A DNA stretch of 64,000 nucleotides from Nitrososphaeria archaeon. Its GTDB lineage: Archaea; Thermoproteota; Nitrososphaeria; Conexivisphaerales; DTJL01. Under the pieces are notes generated by a model, which was not told the DNA's origin, searched no databases, and worked only from the letters and a program-made list of their open reading frames with translations. Of the stretch, positions 8,157-16,388 are shown in pieces; the stretch's first letter is position 1; each line of letters begins with the position of its first letter. Where the stretch lies: contig JARVJU010000005.1 of NCBI GenBank assembly GCA_029775965.1, forward strand, positions 27,822 through 91,821, written 5' to 3'. The position numbers and the translations under genes are program-made.

Positions 8157-9293
8157 CTAATCCATAGCTTTCTTTACAAGTTTCACTATGTTATCTATCC
8201 CATTATACCTTAGCGAAACATCCCTGACCTTTTCTACACACTTTAGCATAGAATCATCATGCATAACATACTCTATCTCTCGCACAAGCTGCGAAGGGGT
8301 TGTATTCAGTTGATCCAGCACCCTTGCAAAGCCGAGTTTCGAGCTTTTCTTTGCATTAGCCCATTGCTCTCCATGGAAGGGAATTGGAATGAGAATTGCT
8401 CTCTTTCCTGCCAGAATTATCTGCGATATTGTAGAGTGGCCAGCCCTCGCAACAACCACATCGGAACTGGCGATTTCTGACCACGGATCTGGGCACCAGC
8501 TGTATACTTTCATACCTGAATCAAATGTAGCCAGCGAAGGACCAGCTGCATTTCCCTCACTGAGAACAACTTCATACTTTGCAGCCAGTTTTTTTCCTGC
8601 AGCTCTGACCATGGGTATCAGAGAGGACCGTGAGGCGGGAGGCCCGCTAACAAGGATCGATACCTTTTTTCGATTGCTATTTGTTAATGTACAGGGTTTA
8701 TTCTCCTGTACAAAGCCTACATATATAAGCCTCTTTCGAGATAATGCCAGTGTATCGACAACACCTTCAGATATAGTATAAGGCGGTGGTAAGTCTGGAA
8801 CAAGTAGCATGTTACTCTGATCCCAGAATGTGAATAGAAATTCTGCATTGACCCTCTCCAAGAATCTCATCATAATACTATCTATCTGAGGCAAGCTTAT
8901 CCTAAGCTGATTTGTAATAAGCATTGTCTTTACATTCATAATCTTTGCTGCAATGATAGCTGATAGTCTTGAATCTGAGATAACCAATTTTGGCTTAAGC
9001 TTCTCCATTATATTTCTCTCCTGCATTATTTGAGAAGCGAAATCAGAGTAGAAATATGGTAACCTTTTCACAGTTCCCTTAAAGGAGATCCTACCTTGTT
9101 CGTTCCATTCAATATCTACGGACCTAACATCGAATACCCTGAAGCCTCTCTTCCCAAGATACCTTGCTCCGTCATCCCAAGAGGTAAAGTAGACATCGAA
9201 TTCTTTCGTCAGCTTCTCCGCTATGAGAGATACTCTTGCAGCATGTCCTAATCCAGTTCCGTATACCGAAGCATGTATGATATCACGTGGCAA
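8157..9293 (-). CDS. MurG-like (GT28/GT-B) glycosyltransferase
   Basis: GT-B-fold glycosyltransferase related to MurG and UDP-sugar transferases. The N-terminal acceptor domain starts SVYGTGLGHAARVSLIAEKL, and the C-terminal nucleotide-sugar domain has the GT28 signature VVVARAGHSTISQIILAGK followed by PIPFHGEQWANAKK. Length 378 residues, normal. The substrate cannot be read from sequence; lipid-linked sugar synthesis for N-glycosylation or surface glycans is a reasonable guess. The ATG overlaps the 3' end of the AMMECR1 gene by 11 bases, making it the last gene of a five-gene minus-strand operon. Confidence 0.8.
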   Translation of the reverse strand: MPRDIIHASVYGTGLGHAARVSLIAEKLTKEFDVYFTSWDDGARYLGKRGFRVFDVRSVDIEWNEQGRISFKGTVKRLPYFYSDFASQIMQERNIMEKLKPKLVISDSRLSAIIAAKIMNVKTMLITNQLRISLPQIDSIMMRFLERVNAEFLFTFWDQSNMLLVPDLPPPYTISEGVVDTLALSRKRLIYVGFVQENKPCTLTNSNRKKVSILVSGPPASRSSLIPMVRAAGKKLAAKYEVVLSEGNAAGPSLATFDSGMKVYSWCPDPWSEIASSDVVVARAGHSTISQIILAGKRAILIPIPFHGEQWANAKKSSKLGFARVLDQLNTTPSQLVREIEYVMHDDSMLKCVEKVRDVSLRYNGIDNIVKLVKKAMD

Positions 9294-9906
9294 GGGCTTT
9301 CCGCCTTACGTCACCGCCTGGAGATACTTCATAAAATACCATTGCTGTAAAGGAGTATATCTTTGTATTTCCAGTAAGCCATAGGTCAGGTGGAGCTCCT
9401 GCCTTCATGCATGCGTTTGCAAGAAAATCTTCCGAGTTCCAACCTTCTTCTACAGCTACCTGAGGTAACAGGAGACCTGCTCCGAATGGCCATTCAACTA
9501 TCAACCCATCTCTCCCTACCACAATTCTTTCTTTGTATTCTACCGGTTTTTTGACTTTTATAATCTGGGGAGGAGTGAGCACACTTACCTCAATAGTGCT
9601 TTTGTTTATCTCTTCCAGTGTCATACTGTTGAACCTAGGGTCTGAAACTGCAGAATCGATAGCAGAATCAATCAGGGCCTCTACAAGCGGTGCAACGGGA
9701 AGAGGCCTGCCTATGCAACCTCTGAGCTGATCATCAGGATAGCTTTTGAAAGTCACGAAAACCCCAGATTTTTCTCGCATCTTCGCAGGTGTATCCAAAG
9801 GAATATCTATTCGTTTATGTTGTGTCAAATAGTATACTGCGGATTTCCTTGCTAGTGAAATCATCCAGCGTCCATCCTCTATAGTATATTCGATTGTTCC
9901 TATCAT
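9283..9906 (-). CDS. AMMECR1 family protein
   Basis: Member of the AMMECR1 family, conserved from archaea to humans. The diagnostic LRGCIGRPLPVAPLVEALID is near residues 60-80, followed by SAVSDPRFNSMTLEEIN and IEVSVLTPPQ. In the family this Cys-bearing LRGCIG block is the most conserved part. The protein is 207 residues. Biochemical function is unknown; a link to AmmeMemoRadiSam partners is known in some prokaryotes, but none is seen here. The start codon overlaps the upstream stop as ATGA, so it is translationally coupled to the Mut7-C gene. Confidence 0.92.
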   Translation of the reverse strand: MIGTIEYTIEDGRWMISLARKSAVYYLTQHKRIDIPLDTPAKMREKSGVFVTFKSYPDDQLRGCIGRPLPVAPLVEALIDSAIDSAVSDPRFNSMTLEEINKSTIEVSVLTPPQIIKVKKPVEYKERIVVGRDGLIVEWPFGAGLLLPQVAVEEGWNSEDFLANACMKAGAPPDLWLTGNTKIYSFTAMVFYEVSPGGDVRRKALAT

Positions 9907-10385
9907 CCCAGATAACCTCTCACCCTTCTGTCAAATTCCCTCAGCTTAGCCCAATGACTCCCCTCCCAGTAAACCTTTTTACATTCTTTGCACATAAAGA
10001 ATCTATTATATCTCTTGGCTGTGGCTTTTGGAATCACTTCATCAATTTTGCTACCGTCTACTTCGACAAGTGCGCCATTGCATATAGGGCATCTTGAGTT
10101 TGATGAGTCAAGTACAGGGTTTACAGAGATAAAACGGAATACTTCTGCTATTCTCTCTGTGTCATCCCTTCCTACAGCCACTACACAGGACCCACCCTTG
10201 CTGCTACACTTTTTCCCCAAAACTCTGTCTGATGTAACCAGTATTCTAGACTCCGAAATGGCTAGTTCTATCAGCTCACTGTCATTCATGTCTTTTGCGT
10301 ATAGTGTGTCGAACCCGTATATCCTTAGTTTTTTGGCAAGGGTGCCTAGCATCGCATCTACCAGAAATTTAACGTTATATATCAA
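9903..10385 (-). CDS. Mut7-C-type PIN-like RNase with zinc ribbon
   Basis: Small predicted ribonuclease (Mut7-C/DUF82). The N-terminal PIN-like part reads KFLVDAMLGTLAKKLRIYGF, and ILVTSDRVLGKK supplies a conserved Asp; these acidic residues normally bind metal. The C-terminal half is a zinc ribbon with CPICNGAL and CKECKKVYWEGSHW. The 160-residue length is normal. It lies between a CBS protein and AMMECR1 with 4-base overlaps on both sides. The RNA target is unknown; its place in an operon with RqcH suggests RNA or translation quality control, which is inference. Confidence 0.88.
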   Translation of the reverse strand: MIYNVKFLVDAMLGTLAKKLRIYGFDTLYAKDMNDSELIELAISESRILVTSDRVLGKKCSSKGGSCVVAVGRDDTERIAEVFRFISVNPVLDSSNSRCPICNGALVEVDGSKIDEVIPKATAKRYNRFFMCKECKKVYWEGSHWAKLREFDRRVRGYLG

Positions 10386-10969
10386 CTCTCAGACCTTACT
10401 TCTCCTTCCCCTCTGCACTCCTCACACAGAAACCTTCCATCAACTTCTACTAATGCATCGGACCACTGGTTACACTGATCACAATATCCTGATATGCCAA
10501 AGGGTGTTCTCCTTTGTCCTCCAGTCAATATCCTTGCCTTTTCAGATAGTATGTCGAGCAACTCTGGAGTGATAGAAAGTACATCGGTCATAGAAATCAT
10601 GCCAACCACCTTGCCTTTGTAAGAAACGCCAAGCCTTTTTATCCCTAGCTTTCTCATCATCCTGGCTGCCTGAGTAACGTCCTTCTCTGCATCTATCTTT
10701 TGCAAAGGTGAAGACATTATCTCCTTAGCCTTTACCTTTTGAGGAAGAATATCCTTTGCTACTACCTTATTAACCAAGTCACCATCTGTTACAATTCCAG
10801 CTACTTCCTGACCATCAAGGATCACTACGCTTCCAACCTTGTAGTCAACCATTTTTTTTGCTATGGATGCTGCATCCTCGTCAAGATTTCCTGTTACAAG
10901 TGGGCTGTTCATAACATCCCTTACGAGTACCTTTACAGAGAGGCGCCTGTCTACTGACATCTCCATCAT
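10382..10969 (-). CDS. CBS-domain pair protein with C-terminal zinc ribbon
   Basis: Two CBS domains in tandem (about residues 12-70, with GTDGDLVNKV-like VTDGDLVNKV, and 80-140, with VGMISMTDVL) form a Bateman module that binds adenine nucleotides. A short rubredoxin-like zinc ribbon follows (CDQCNQWSD and FLCEECRGEG). 195 residues. Such archaeal proteins act as energy or ligand sensors for unknown partners. It sits 7 bases downstream of RqcH and overlaps the Mut7-C gene by 4 bases, so it belongs to the same transcript. Confidence 0.9.
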   Translation of the reverse strand: MMEMSVDRRLSVKVLVRDVMNSPLVTGNLDEDAASIAKKMVDYKVGSVVILDGQEVAGIVTDGDLVNKVVAKDILPQKVKAKEIMSSPLQKIDAEKDVTQAARMMRKLGIKRLGVSYKGKVVGMISMTDVLSITPELLDILSEKARILTGGQRRTPFGISGYCDQCNQWSDALVEVDGRFLCEECRGEGEVRSES

Positions 10970-10976
10970 TGCTGGG

Positions 10977-12872
10977 CTATGTCCAGTCCATTTTTAACGG
11001 TTTATCCTTACCCTTAAGAATTCTTCCTGTTGCAAACCTACCGGAAGGAATTATTCTTAATATCTCATCCCTGTCGATTTTTATCCCTTCAAATTCTTTC
11101 GCAAGTCTTTTGAGAAGCCACGAAGTATTGTTATACCCAGGCAGAATCTCCACTACTTTCTTGCAGTACTCAATTGAAGCCTGCGTAGGAGCACACAGGA
11201 ACACATTACCATCTTCTGTATTTGCTAGGCCTATACCTAAGGATAACTGAAGCGCCTTATAGTATCTCCTTGGTCCTTCTATCATAAAACTGCCTCTAGG
11301 CATAGACATACCACTGGGAGCTACAAGTTTCACCTGAGATGGGTGAACCATGTACGCATCTGCATTCGTCAATCCTTCTCGCCACGCCCTGCTGAACGAA
11401 ACAGTAGCTGTAGCTGTCTCAAGGGTACTTGCCTCCCCTGCTTCAGAGGCATGTTTTAACAGGAAAAAAGGGGAACCAACAACTTCAGCGTGGAAAACTA
11501 AATCGTCAGACACCATATGTTTCCTTATTATAAAACTGTTAGTTGTTGCATCTCTTCCACCTATAGCAAGAAGCCCTTCCGAAGTTACAAACCATCTGTA
11601 TTTCTCAAACCATTTTTTCTCTCTTTTTGTAGCAGCCACTTTGACTTGTTCTTTCATTCTTATGATATTCGTTTCAGATTTCTGTAGCTCTAGCTCCATC
11701 TGCTTTGCTGTGTTTTCGGCTGCATCTGCAGCCTTTGCAGAAAGCTTCGATTCATCAAAGATTTTGGATGCTAATGAGTATGTCGATACAATTTGCTTAC
11801 CATCAGAAATCCAATATCCTTCATGATAACTGATGCCAGACCCCAATTTCTGAAGTCTTTCTCTAAGCTCTAAATCTGTAATTTTACCTTCAAGTATTTC
11901 TTTTGCCAAATTTGCGAGTTCTGTAGATTTGTTTCTTAAGGAAAGGGCCTGCTGTCTTGTCGACTCCAGTCTTCTCTTTTTGTGCTCAATGTCTTTTGCA
12001 GCTGTCCTGTATTTTAAATCTTCAGCCTGCTTTTGAACATCATTAAAGGCAAGCTCATCCATCGCCACAAAAGGATCTTCATAACTCCTAACTTGAACTG
12101 CCTCTTTTTGCATGAGTTTTATACTTGTTAGAATATGCTCGTTCCCATCACTGATCCTGTAAAGATAAAGCGTTTTGGACCTACTTGCTTCTTGATTAAT
12201 ATCCTTAATGCATTTAAAAAGTTCTTCAACGATTTCTTCGCCAAGTGATGGAGCAGGGGTACCTTTCGTTATTCCTGCACGAAAAAGCGCTTCCTCAACG
12301 AAGTATCTTGGTAACTGTAACCCACGCCCTAATGCCCTTTCTACAGGTAATTCTGATTTGAGAATTCTTGATATGTCCTGTTTTGTCAAAAGAGAGATAA
12401 CTGGAACCTTTCTGCTGGGCATGAGATAATTCCCTCCTAAGTCAAGCTTCCTATCCTTAGATTCAAGTTTTCTGAGTATACACAGTATTTTATAATTCTC
12501 ATCCGTGATAATCATATTGCCGGCGCCGAAGAATTCTGCAATCAAATGCTTTATCCCTACAGAATCTGTGAATTCTATGTCAAGTATTCTCTCTCCTTCT
12601 ATGCCCTTGCAGTGTTGAAACTTCGACCTTCCGAGTAAAGACCTAGCATCCGATACGAATTTTGTCACTTCTGAAACTACGTACTGATTCGATGTTATCC
12701 AAGCTCCTATTCTTGAGGCAATTATAAGATGTCTGTCTTGGGCTTCTGCTCTATGCAACCTTATAGCTATGTTGTCTTCGCCAAGCGAGTAAACGTTATT
12801 AACATAGTAGCCTTGCAGGTCTACATCAATCTTGACCAACAATGTCCCTAATTCAAAAGCGGATAGTTCCAA
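10977..12872 (-). CDS. rqcH: RqcH/NEMF-family ribosome quality control protein (NFACT)
   Basis: Archaeal homologue of Rqc2/NEMF and bacterial RqcH, which bind stalled large ribosomal subunits and add C-terminal tails to nascent chains. It shows NFACT-N (NIAIRLHRAEAQDRHLIIAS; GERILDIEF), helix-hairpin and long coiled coil (about residues 260-420), and the NFACT-R domain (RWFVTSEGLLAIGGRDATTN, VSDDLVFHAEVVGSPFFLLK). An ATG at 12950 is in frame, but the TTG at 12872 begins at the normal family position and avoids overlap with the divergent EMC6-like gene; the longer start cannot be excluded. First gene of a five-gene operon. Confidence 0.9.
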   Translation of the reverse strand: MELSAFELGTLLVKIDVDLQGYYVNNVYSLGEDNIAIRLHRAEAQDRHLIIASRIGAWITSNQYVVSEVTKFVSDARSLLGRSKFQHCKGIEGERILDIEFTDSVGIKHLIAEFFGAGNMIITDENYKILCILRKLESKDRKLDLGGNYLMPSRKVPVISLLTKQDISRILKSELPVERALGRGLQLPRYFVEEALFRAGITKGTPAPSLGEEIVEELFKCIKDINQEASRSKTLYLYRISDGNEHILTSIKLMQKEAVQVRSYEDPFVAMDELAFNDVQKQAEDLKYRTAAKDIEHKKRRLESTRQQALSLRNKSTELANLAKEILEGKITDLELRERLQKLGSGISYHEGYWISDGKQIVSTYSLASKIFDESKLSAKAADAAENTAKQMELELQKSETNIIRMKEQVKVAATKREKKWFEKYRWFVTSEGLLAIGGRDATTNSFIIRKHMVSDDLVFHAEVVGSPFFLLKHASEAGEASTLETATATVSFSRAWREGLTNADAYMVHPSQVKLVAPSGMSMPRGSFMIEGPRRYYKALQLSLGIGLANTEDGNVFLCAPTQASIEYCKKVVEILPGYNNTSWLLKRLAKEFEGIKIDRDEILRIIPSGRFATGRILKGKDKPLKMDWT

Positions 12873-12891
12873 GGTCGGTGACACAAGTGGG

Positions 12892-13149
12892 TTGAAGCCA
12901 ATAGATAAGTTGTATTGGTTCAGAACTGCTGTATCCGCATTGTCTGGCATAGTGTCGGGTATAATGTTTCCCTACAGCAGATACTATGGAATACTCTTTG
13001 TCATCCTTTTCTACATATTGACAGTAATTATATGGAGATACATTAGTACAGATGTTACCGGGAGACAGGTCTATACACATGGCTTAGGGACGTTTGTTCT
13101 TATATGGTTTGTTGTTTTCAGCCTCTACGTCACCTTCTTTGTCCATTAA
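12892..13149 (+). CDS. EMC6-like small membrane protein
   Basis: Small integral membrane protein with three predicted helices: WFRTAVSALSGIVSGIMF, GILFVILFYILTVIIW and LGTFVLIWFVVFSLYVTF. The pattern (short N terminus, WxR before helix 1, third helix starting GLGTF) resembles archaeal EMC6/Rab5IP-type proteins, relatives of a subunit of the eukaryotic ER membrane complex that helps insert membrane proteins. The frame is open from TTG 12832; the TTG at 12892 (MKPIDKLYW) gives an 86-residue product and leaves 19 bases to the divergent rqcH start. The 3' end overlaps a convergent gene by 66 bases. The EMC6 assignment is by pattern only. Confidence 0.6.
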   Translation: MKPIDKLYWFRTAVSALSGIVSGIMFPYSRYYGILFVILFYILTVIIWRYISTDVTGRQVYTHGLGTFVLIWFVVFSLYVTFFVH

Positions 13150-13410
13150 CTCCAGATATGAAGACCAGGTCTTCAGGTAGGCGAGATCTATATCTTCAAG
13201 CGGTAGCGAATCGATAATCTGAGCGATATGCTCTGCTAGATTGCTTTCTCCTTGTCGTATATTTATGCCCTTCAGAGCCATAACTATCCCTTTTAAATAA
13301 TCATCCTTACCTGTATCTTGCATGCTGAGTACAGTGGCAATGGCAGCTTGTCTATCTTTCATAGCTATTTTTACTATTTCCTTTATCTTATCCTCTGTAA
13401 GGCGCAACAT
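13084..13410 (-). CDS. Uncharacterised small helical protein
   Basis: I do not recognise this 108-residue protein. It is mostly helical and charged, with KIKEIVKIAMKDRQAAIATV near the start and a lysine-rich tail. It begins inside the end of the RadB-like ATPase gene (23-base overlap), which suggests co-expression with it. Its 3' part overlaps the convergent EMC6-like gene by 66 bases, an unusually long overlap, so either its tail or the EMC6-like C terminus is under double coding constraint. A function with the ATPase is possible but not shown. Confidence 0.55.
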   Translation of the reverse strand: MLRLTEDKIKEIVKIAMKDRQAAIATVLSMQDTGKDDYLKGIVMALKGINIRQGESNLAEHIAQIIDSLPLEDIDLAYLKTWSSYLELMDKEGDVEAENNKPYKNKRP

Positions 13411-14101
13411 CCTCTACCCCCTTCTTAGTGATCTTAAACCTAGCAGTTTTGCCAGTGAGTATATTCATTGCTCTAAAATATCCATTTCTTTTTTGCAAAT
13501 GTATAAGTGTCGATGTATAGTTCTGGGTGAATCTAATCCCTACAGGAGCTTCGCTTCTGGTAATAGGATCAAATCTTACTCGATCTGTAATCAGAGCAAA
13601 TTTATCCTGTGCCATTGTCCATAGAGAAAGCTCCCTAGCCGAAAGTGCCAGCATAGAGGTATCTTTAATGTCATAGCCATGTCTTATGAATGCTTCGGAT
13701 AGGTCATCCACACAAATCATTCCGTATGTATATTCTGAGCACGCCTTTCTGACAGTTTTATATATCCTTCTTGGATCGTCGGACTCAAGCACGTCAATGC
13801 GTTCTAGGATGCTGGATTCACCATTTCTCTCTTTAGCCAGTTCTAATAGTCTTTCAGGCCTAAATTTCAACTGAGTATCTATGAACAGAATCTTTGATTT
13901 ATGATTCTGGTCATAACTCTGGCAATATGATAGCAGAATTTGTGTCTTCCCTGTTCCTGCGGCTCCATAAAATTGAACCAAGGACCTAGAATATAGATGA
14001 CCTCCAATAATGGTATCAAGCTCTTTGCTTCCAGAATCTATGAATTTCCTTGGGAATGCTTCCTTCCCTGGATCTGTGATCAAGCGTCGTTTTGCAGCCA
14101 T
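13388..14101 (-). CDS. RadB-like RecA-family ATPase
   Basis: RecA-superfamily ATPase without the N-terminal HhH domain, like archaeal RadB paralogues of RadA. The start KFIDSGSKELDTIIGG parallels the RadA core. Walker A is FYGAAGTGKTQILLSYC (about residues 44-60) and Walker B is YGMICVDDLSE. LFIDTQLKFRPERLLELA corresponds to VDTEGTFRPERI of RadA. 237 residues. Family members modulate recombination or replication repair. The downstream hypothetical gene overlaps by 23 bases. The divergent Sm gene begins 67 bases away. Confidence 0.82.
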   Translation of the reverse strand: MAAKRRLITDPGKEAFPRKFIDSGSKELDTIIGGHLYSRSLVQFYGAAGTGKTQILLSYCQSYDQNHKSKILFIDTQLKFRPERLLELAKERNGESSILERIDVLESDDPRRIYKTVRKACSEYTYGMICVDDLSEAFIRHGYDIKDTSMLALSARELSLWTMAQDKFALITDRVRFDPITRSEAPVGIRFTQNYTSTLIHLQKRNGYFRAMNILTGKTARFKITKKGVEDVAPYRG

Positions 14102-14168
14102 ATGTACTCACTCATATTAATCTAACTGCAGAAGGTTTTTATCTGCCCTATTTGGATGTGAAGCCACT

Positions 14169-14426
14169 TTGAATGAAGGGGCGCAAAACATCAAAAGACC
14201 CATCGCTGTGCTGCAGAGGTCGATAAACAAGCCTGTCAGGGTTCGACTGAAGAATTCGGAGGAATACAGAGGGAATATGGTCAATATAGATGCTTACATG
14301 AATGTCTTCCTAGAAGATGCGGCAGAGTACGATGACAAGGGTGATATGGTTACGAACTATGGACGCGTGGTCATAAGAGGGAATAATGTATTATTTGTAC
14401 TTATAGAGGATACTCTTAAAATATGA
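14169..14426 (+). CDS. Sm-like RNA-binding protein (SmAP)
   Basis: Archaeal Lsm protein that forms rings binding U-rich RNA. The Sm1 motif is seen in KPVRVRLKNSEEYRGNMVNIDAYMN (split: VRLKNSEEYRGNMVNID then AYMNVFLEDA), and Sm2 as NYGRVVIRGNNVLFVLI, the ring-forming IRGN block. 85 residues, normal. The start is TTG at 14169, with a TATA-like TTTTTATC about 30 bases upstream, consistent with a leaderless transcript. Roles in RNA turnover or tRNA processing are known for the family. Confidence 0.93.
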   Translation: MNEGAQNIKRPIAVLQRSINKPVRVRLKNSEEYRGNMVNIDAYMNVFLEDAAEYDDKGDMVTNYGRVVIRGNNVLFVLIEDTLKI

Positions 14427-15450
14427 GCTCTGCTAGGAATAAATGCATACTAATTACTAAGACCATGTCAACTACCAACCTCTAAAAGAATTGGCTTGTT
14501 GCTTGTCTGCATTATGCTCATAGGCATGGATTCATCGTGCAGCAACTATTGGCTGGTTGACAGCAGCCTGAAGTACTCAGATCTACAAAGCAGTTCAATA
14601 TTCCTGAGCACTAACCATCTCTCTATCTATCTCTCTCCCACTCAACCTTCCTGTGATGAGAGAAAGAGTGCCTATGTGCTGTAATCTCTTCTTGCTGTAT
14701 TTTAGTTTATTAATCTCTCACATATTGCATTTTATTCCACCCGTAAATGGTGTGGGTTTTCCCGCTCACCTTTTATAAATACCCTGATTTCTTGATACTT
14801 TCACGGGCTAAAACATTGATATCTTTTCACTCTTTAAGCAATTGTAGGGATCACACGGCAAAATATCAATTGAACAGCATCTGTGGCTAAGTTTTGCACC
14901 TTTACCTGAGAGCAGAGTATACCTTTCTCTTTAAACAGCACATTTACCGAATTAAAACGTATGAGAGAAATGGGATAAACTCTTGGCATCAGCTTTCTAG
15001 CGTAATGTATAAACTATCGTAGGTATATTTACAGATAAGATGAAAAAGCTTTAGAGAAAGACTCTGGAAACGATAACAAATGTAGAACGATACAAGGTTA
15101 TTTGAGAAAGTGAACTACCCCGCCCTTGAGGACGGGGTCTTCTTGCGAGATTAGATAAAAACATGATTCTGAACATATAATATTTGCTAGAACGAATCTA
15201 TTTGAGCATTCAACAAACATAGCTGAAATATCGATGGTGCCATACTTTGAGAACGTAAATAAGGATCAGGAGCTACTATGAGATAATAGATTCTGATCAT
15301 TCGCCTGGGATTTCTTCATACTTTGTAAGCAGGGATCAAGTCTTAGCCAAGACATATCTAAGAGCAGAAGAAGATTCATGAGCATGATAGTCGTTGACAA
15401 TTCATCCATGCTCAGACGATGAACCTGTGCTATCGCATAATGAAAAGATG
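14427..15450. other. Gene-poor 1-kb gap
   Basis: No convincing gene here. A 62-codon frame at 14496-14684 starts with a hydrophobic stretch but has no good promoter, and its sequence is Ser-rich and low in complexity. At 14737-14755 a hairpin (CCACCC-GTAAAT-GGTGTGGG) is followed by a GGTTTTCCCGCTCACC stretch and a TATA-like TTTTATAAATAC. This resembles the left end of an IS605-type element with nothing intact downstream. The region also holds copy 2 of the 50-bp repeat. It looks like decayed mobile DNA. Confidence 0.4.
15110..15159 (-). repeat. Solo TnpB right-end-like 50-bp element, copy 2
   Basis: Near-identical to the copy at 55796-55845 over the full 50 bases, from GTGAACTACCCCGCCC to GCGAGATTAGATAAA. 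In tnpB sense (minus strand) it can fold CCCCGTCC-TCAA-GGGCGGGG, then GTAGTTCAC. No tnpB or tnpA coding sequence is recognisable on either side, so it is a stand-alone unit in a gene-poor gap. Confidence 0.75.
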
Positions 15451-16344
15451 TCAGAAAAGCTTGCTACTTTTTGCTAAAACATAGTTAACTGCAACTTCTT
15501 TATCAACTTTTGCATCATATTTTTTGCGAAAAAATGACAGTATGTGATCAATATCCTGCATCAAGTAAGGAAGTGCGATTGGGCTATCTTTCATGATAGC
15601 TTGCGGCCAGTCGATTACTATTATCTTATGCTGAGGCGTAATAAGAACGTTGAATTCACTAAGGTCCCCATTTACAACCCCTGCTCTGTTGTACGCATCG
15701 CGCATAAATTGCAATAAACTTGCGAGCACGTCATAAGCATCATCCAGTTTCTTGACCTTATACAGAGGTATCCCTAGCTCCATATCCATCAAGAGAGTAT
15801 GGAACGCCCTTCCTCTTACTGAAGGGATAGGCAATTTATGCTTCTCTAGCATTTTTAAAATTCTATCTTCCTTTTCCGATGCAATTATGCAGGATAATAA
15901 CCATTTGTGCCCCTGCATACCTGCATAGTCTCTCCTCTTCTTGAGTGCCCTGAAACTTATTCTCCCGAGTCTGAATACCTTAAGTGCCAAAGGATTTTTG
16001 TTCATATCTAGGCACTCGTATACATCAGACTCCTTTCCAACCCCTATAGCTGGGCCAATATCCGAAAGCAGTCCCTTTTTAGCAAGATCATGTAGAGCTA
16101 GTGTGTCGAGGCCTAGCATCAGCATGCCATAACCTGTATTTCTTTTAACTACTGCCTCGTATCTGACCAGGGATTTTAGCGCATCAAGTGTTTGCGCTTC
16201 TGAAAGATCAGATAAAGTCCTTACTGTCTCAGGAGGGATAGAATCATATCTATTCATCAGTTTTGCAATGGTATATAGTACCTTGAACTGGATATCATTG
16301 AGCTCTGTAGTCAGATTTGCTGCTCTTCGTATATCTTCTGGCAT
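15451..16344 (-). CDS. rio2: RIO2 family protein kinase
   Basis: Atypical serine kinase/ATPase needed for late maturation of the small ribosomal subunit. The N-terminal winged helix (about residues 10-80) identifies Rio2 rather than Rio1. The kinase part has the glycine-poor loop IGVGKESDVYECLD, the Lys in NPLALKVFRLGRISF, the catalytic loop GVVNGDLSEFNVLI and the metal-binding IVIDWPQ. 297 residues, normal for archaeal Rio2. It begins 44 bases after pyrG on the same strand. Confidence 0.95.
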   Translation of the reverse strand: MPEDIRRAANLTTELNDIQFKVLYTIAKLMNRYDSIPPETVRTLSDLSEAQTLDALKSLVRYEAVVKRNTGYGMLMLGLDTLALHDLAKKGLLSDIGPAIGVGKESDVYECLDMNKNPLALKVFRLGRISFRALKKRRDYAGMQGHKWLLSCIIASEKEDRILKMLEKHKLPIPSVRGRAFHTLLMDMELGIPLYKVKKLDDAYDVLASLLQFMRDAYNRAGVVNGDLSEFNVLITPQHKIIVIDWPQAIMKDSPIALPYLMQDIDHILSFFRKKYDAKVDKEVAVNYVLAKSSKLF

Positions 16345-16388
16345 TTCTTGCTTATTATTCCTGCATATCCCAAGATATTGTTTTCTGT

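Noticed and set aside
13084..13149. Doubt that both convergent overlapping genes are real
   Set aside because: A 66-base overlap is long, but both proteins have coherent features (membrane helices; coupled start), so both were kept.
14496..14684. 62-codon frame beginning with a hydrophobic stretch
   Set aside because: Ser/Tyr-rich low-complexity translation, no clear promoter or Shine-Dalgarno, and no family; kept only as part of the gap description.
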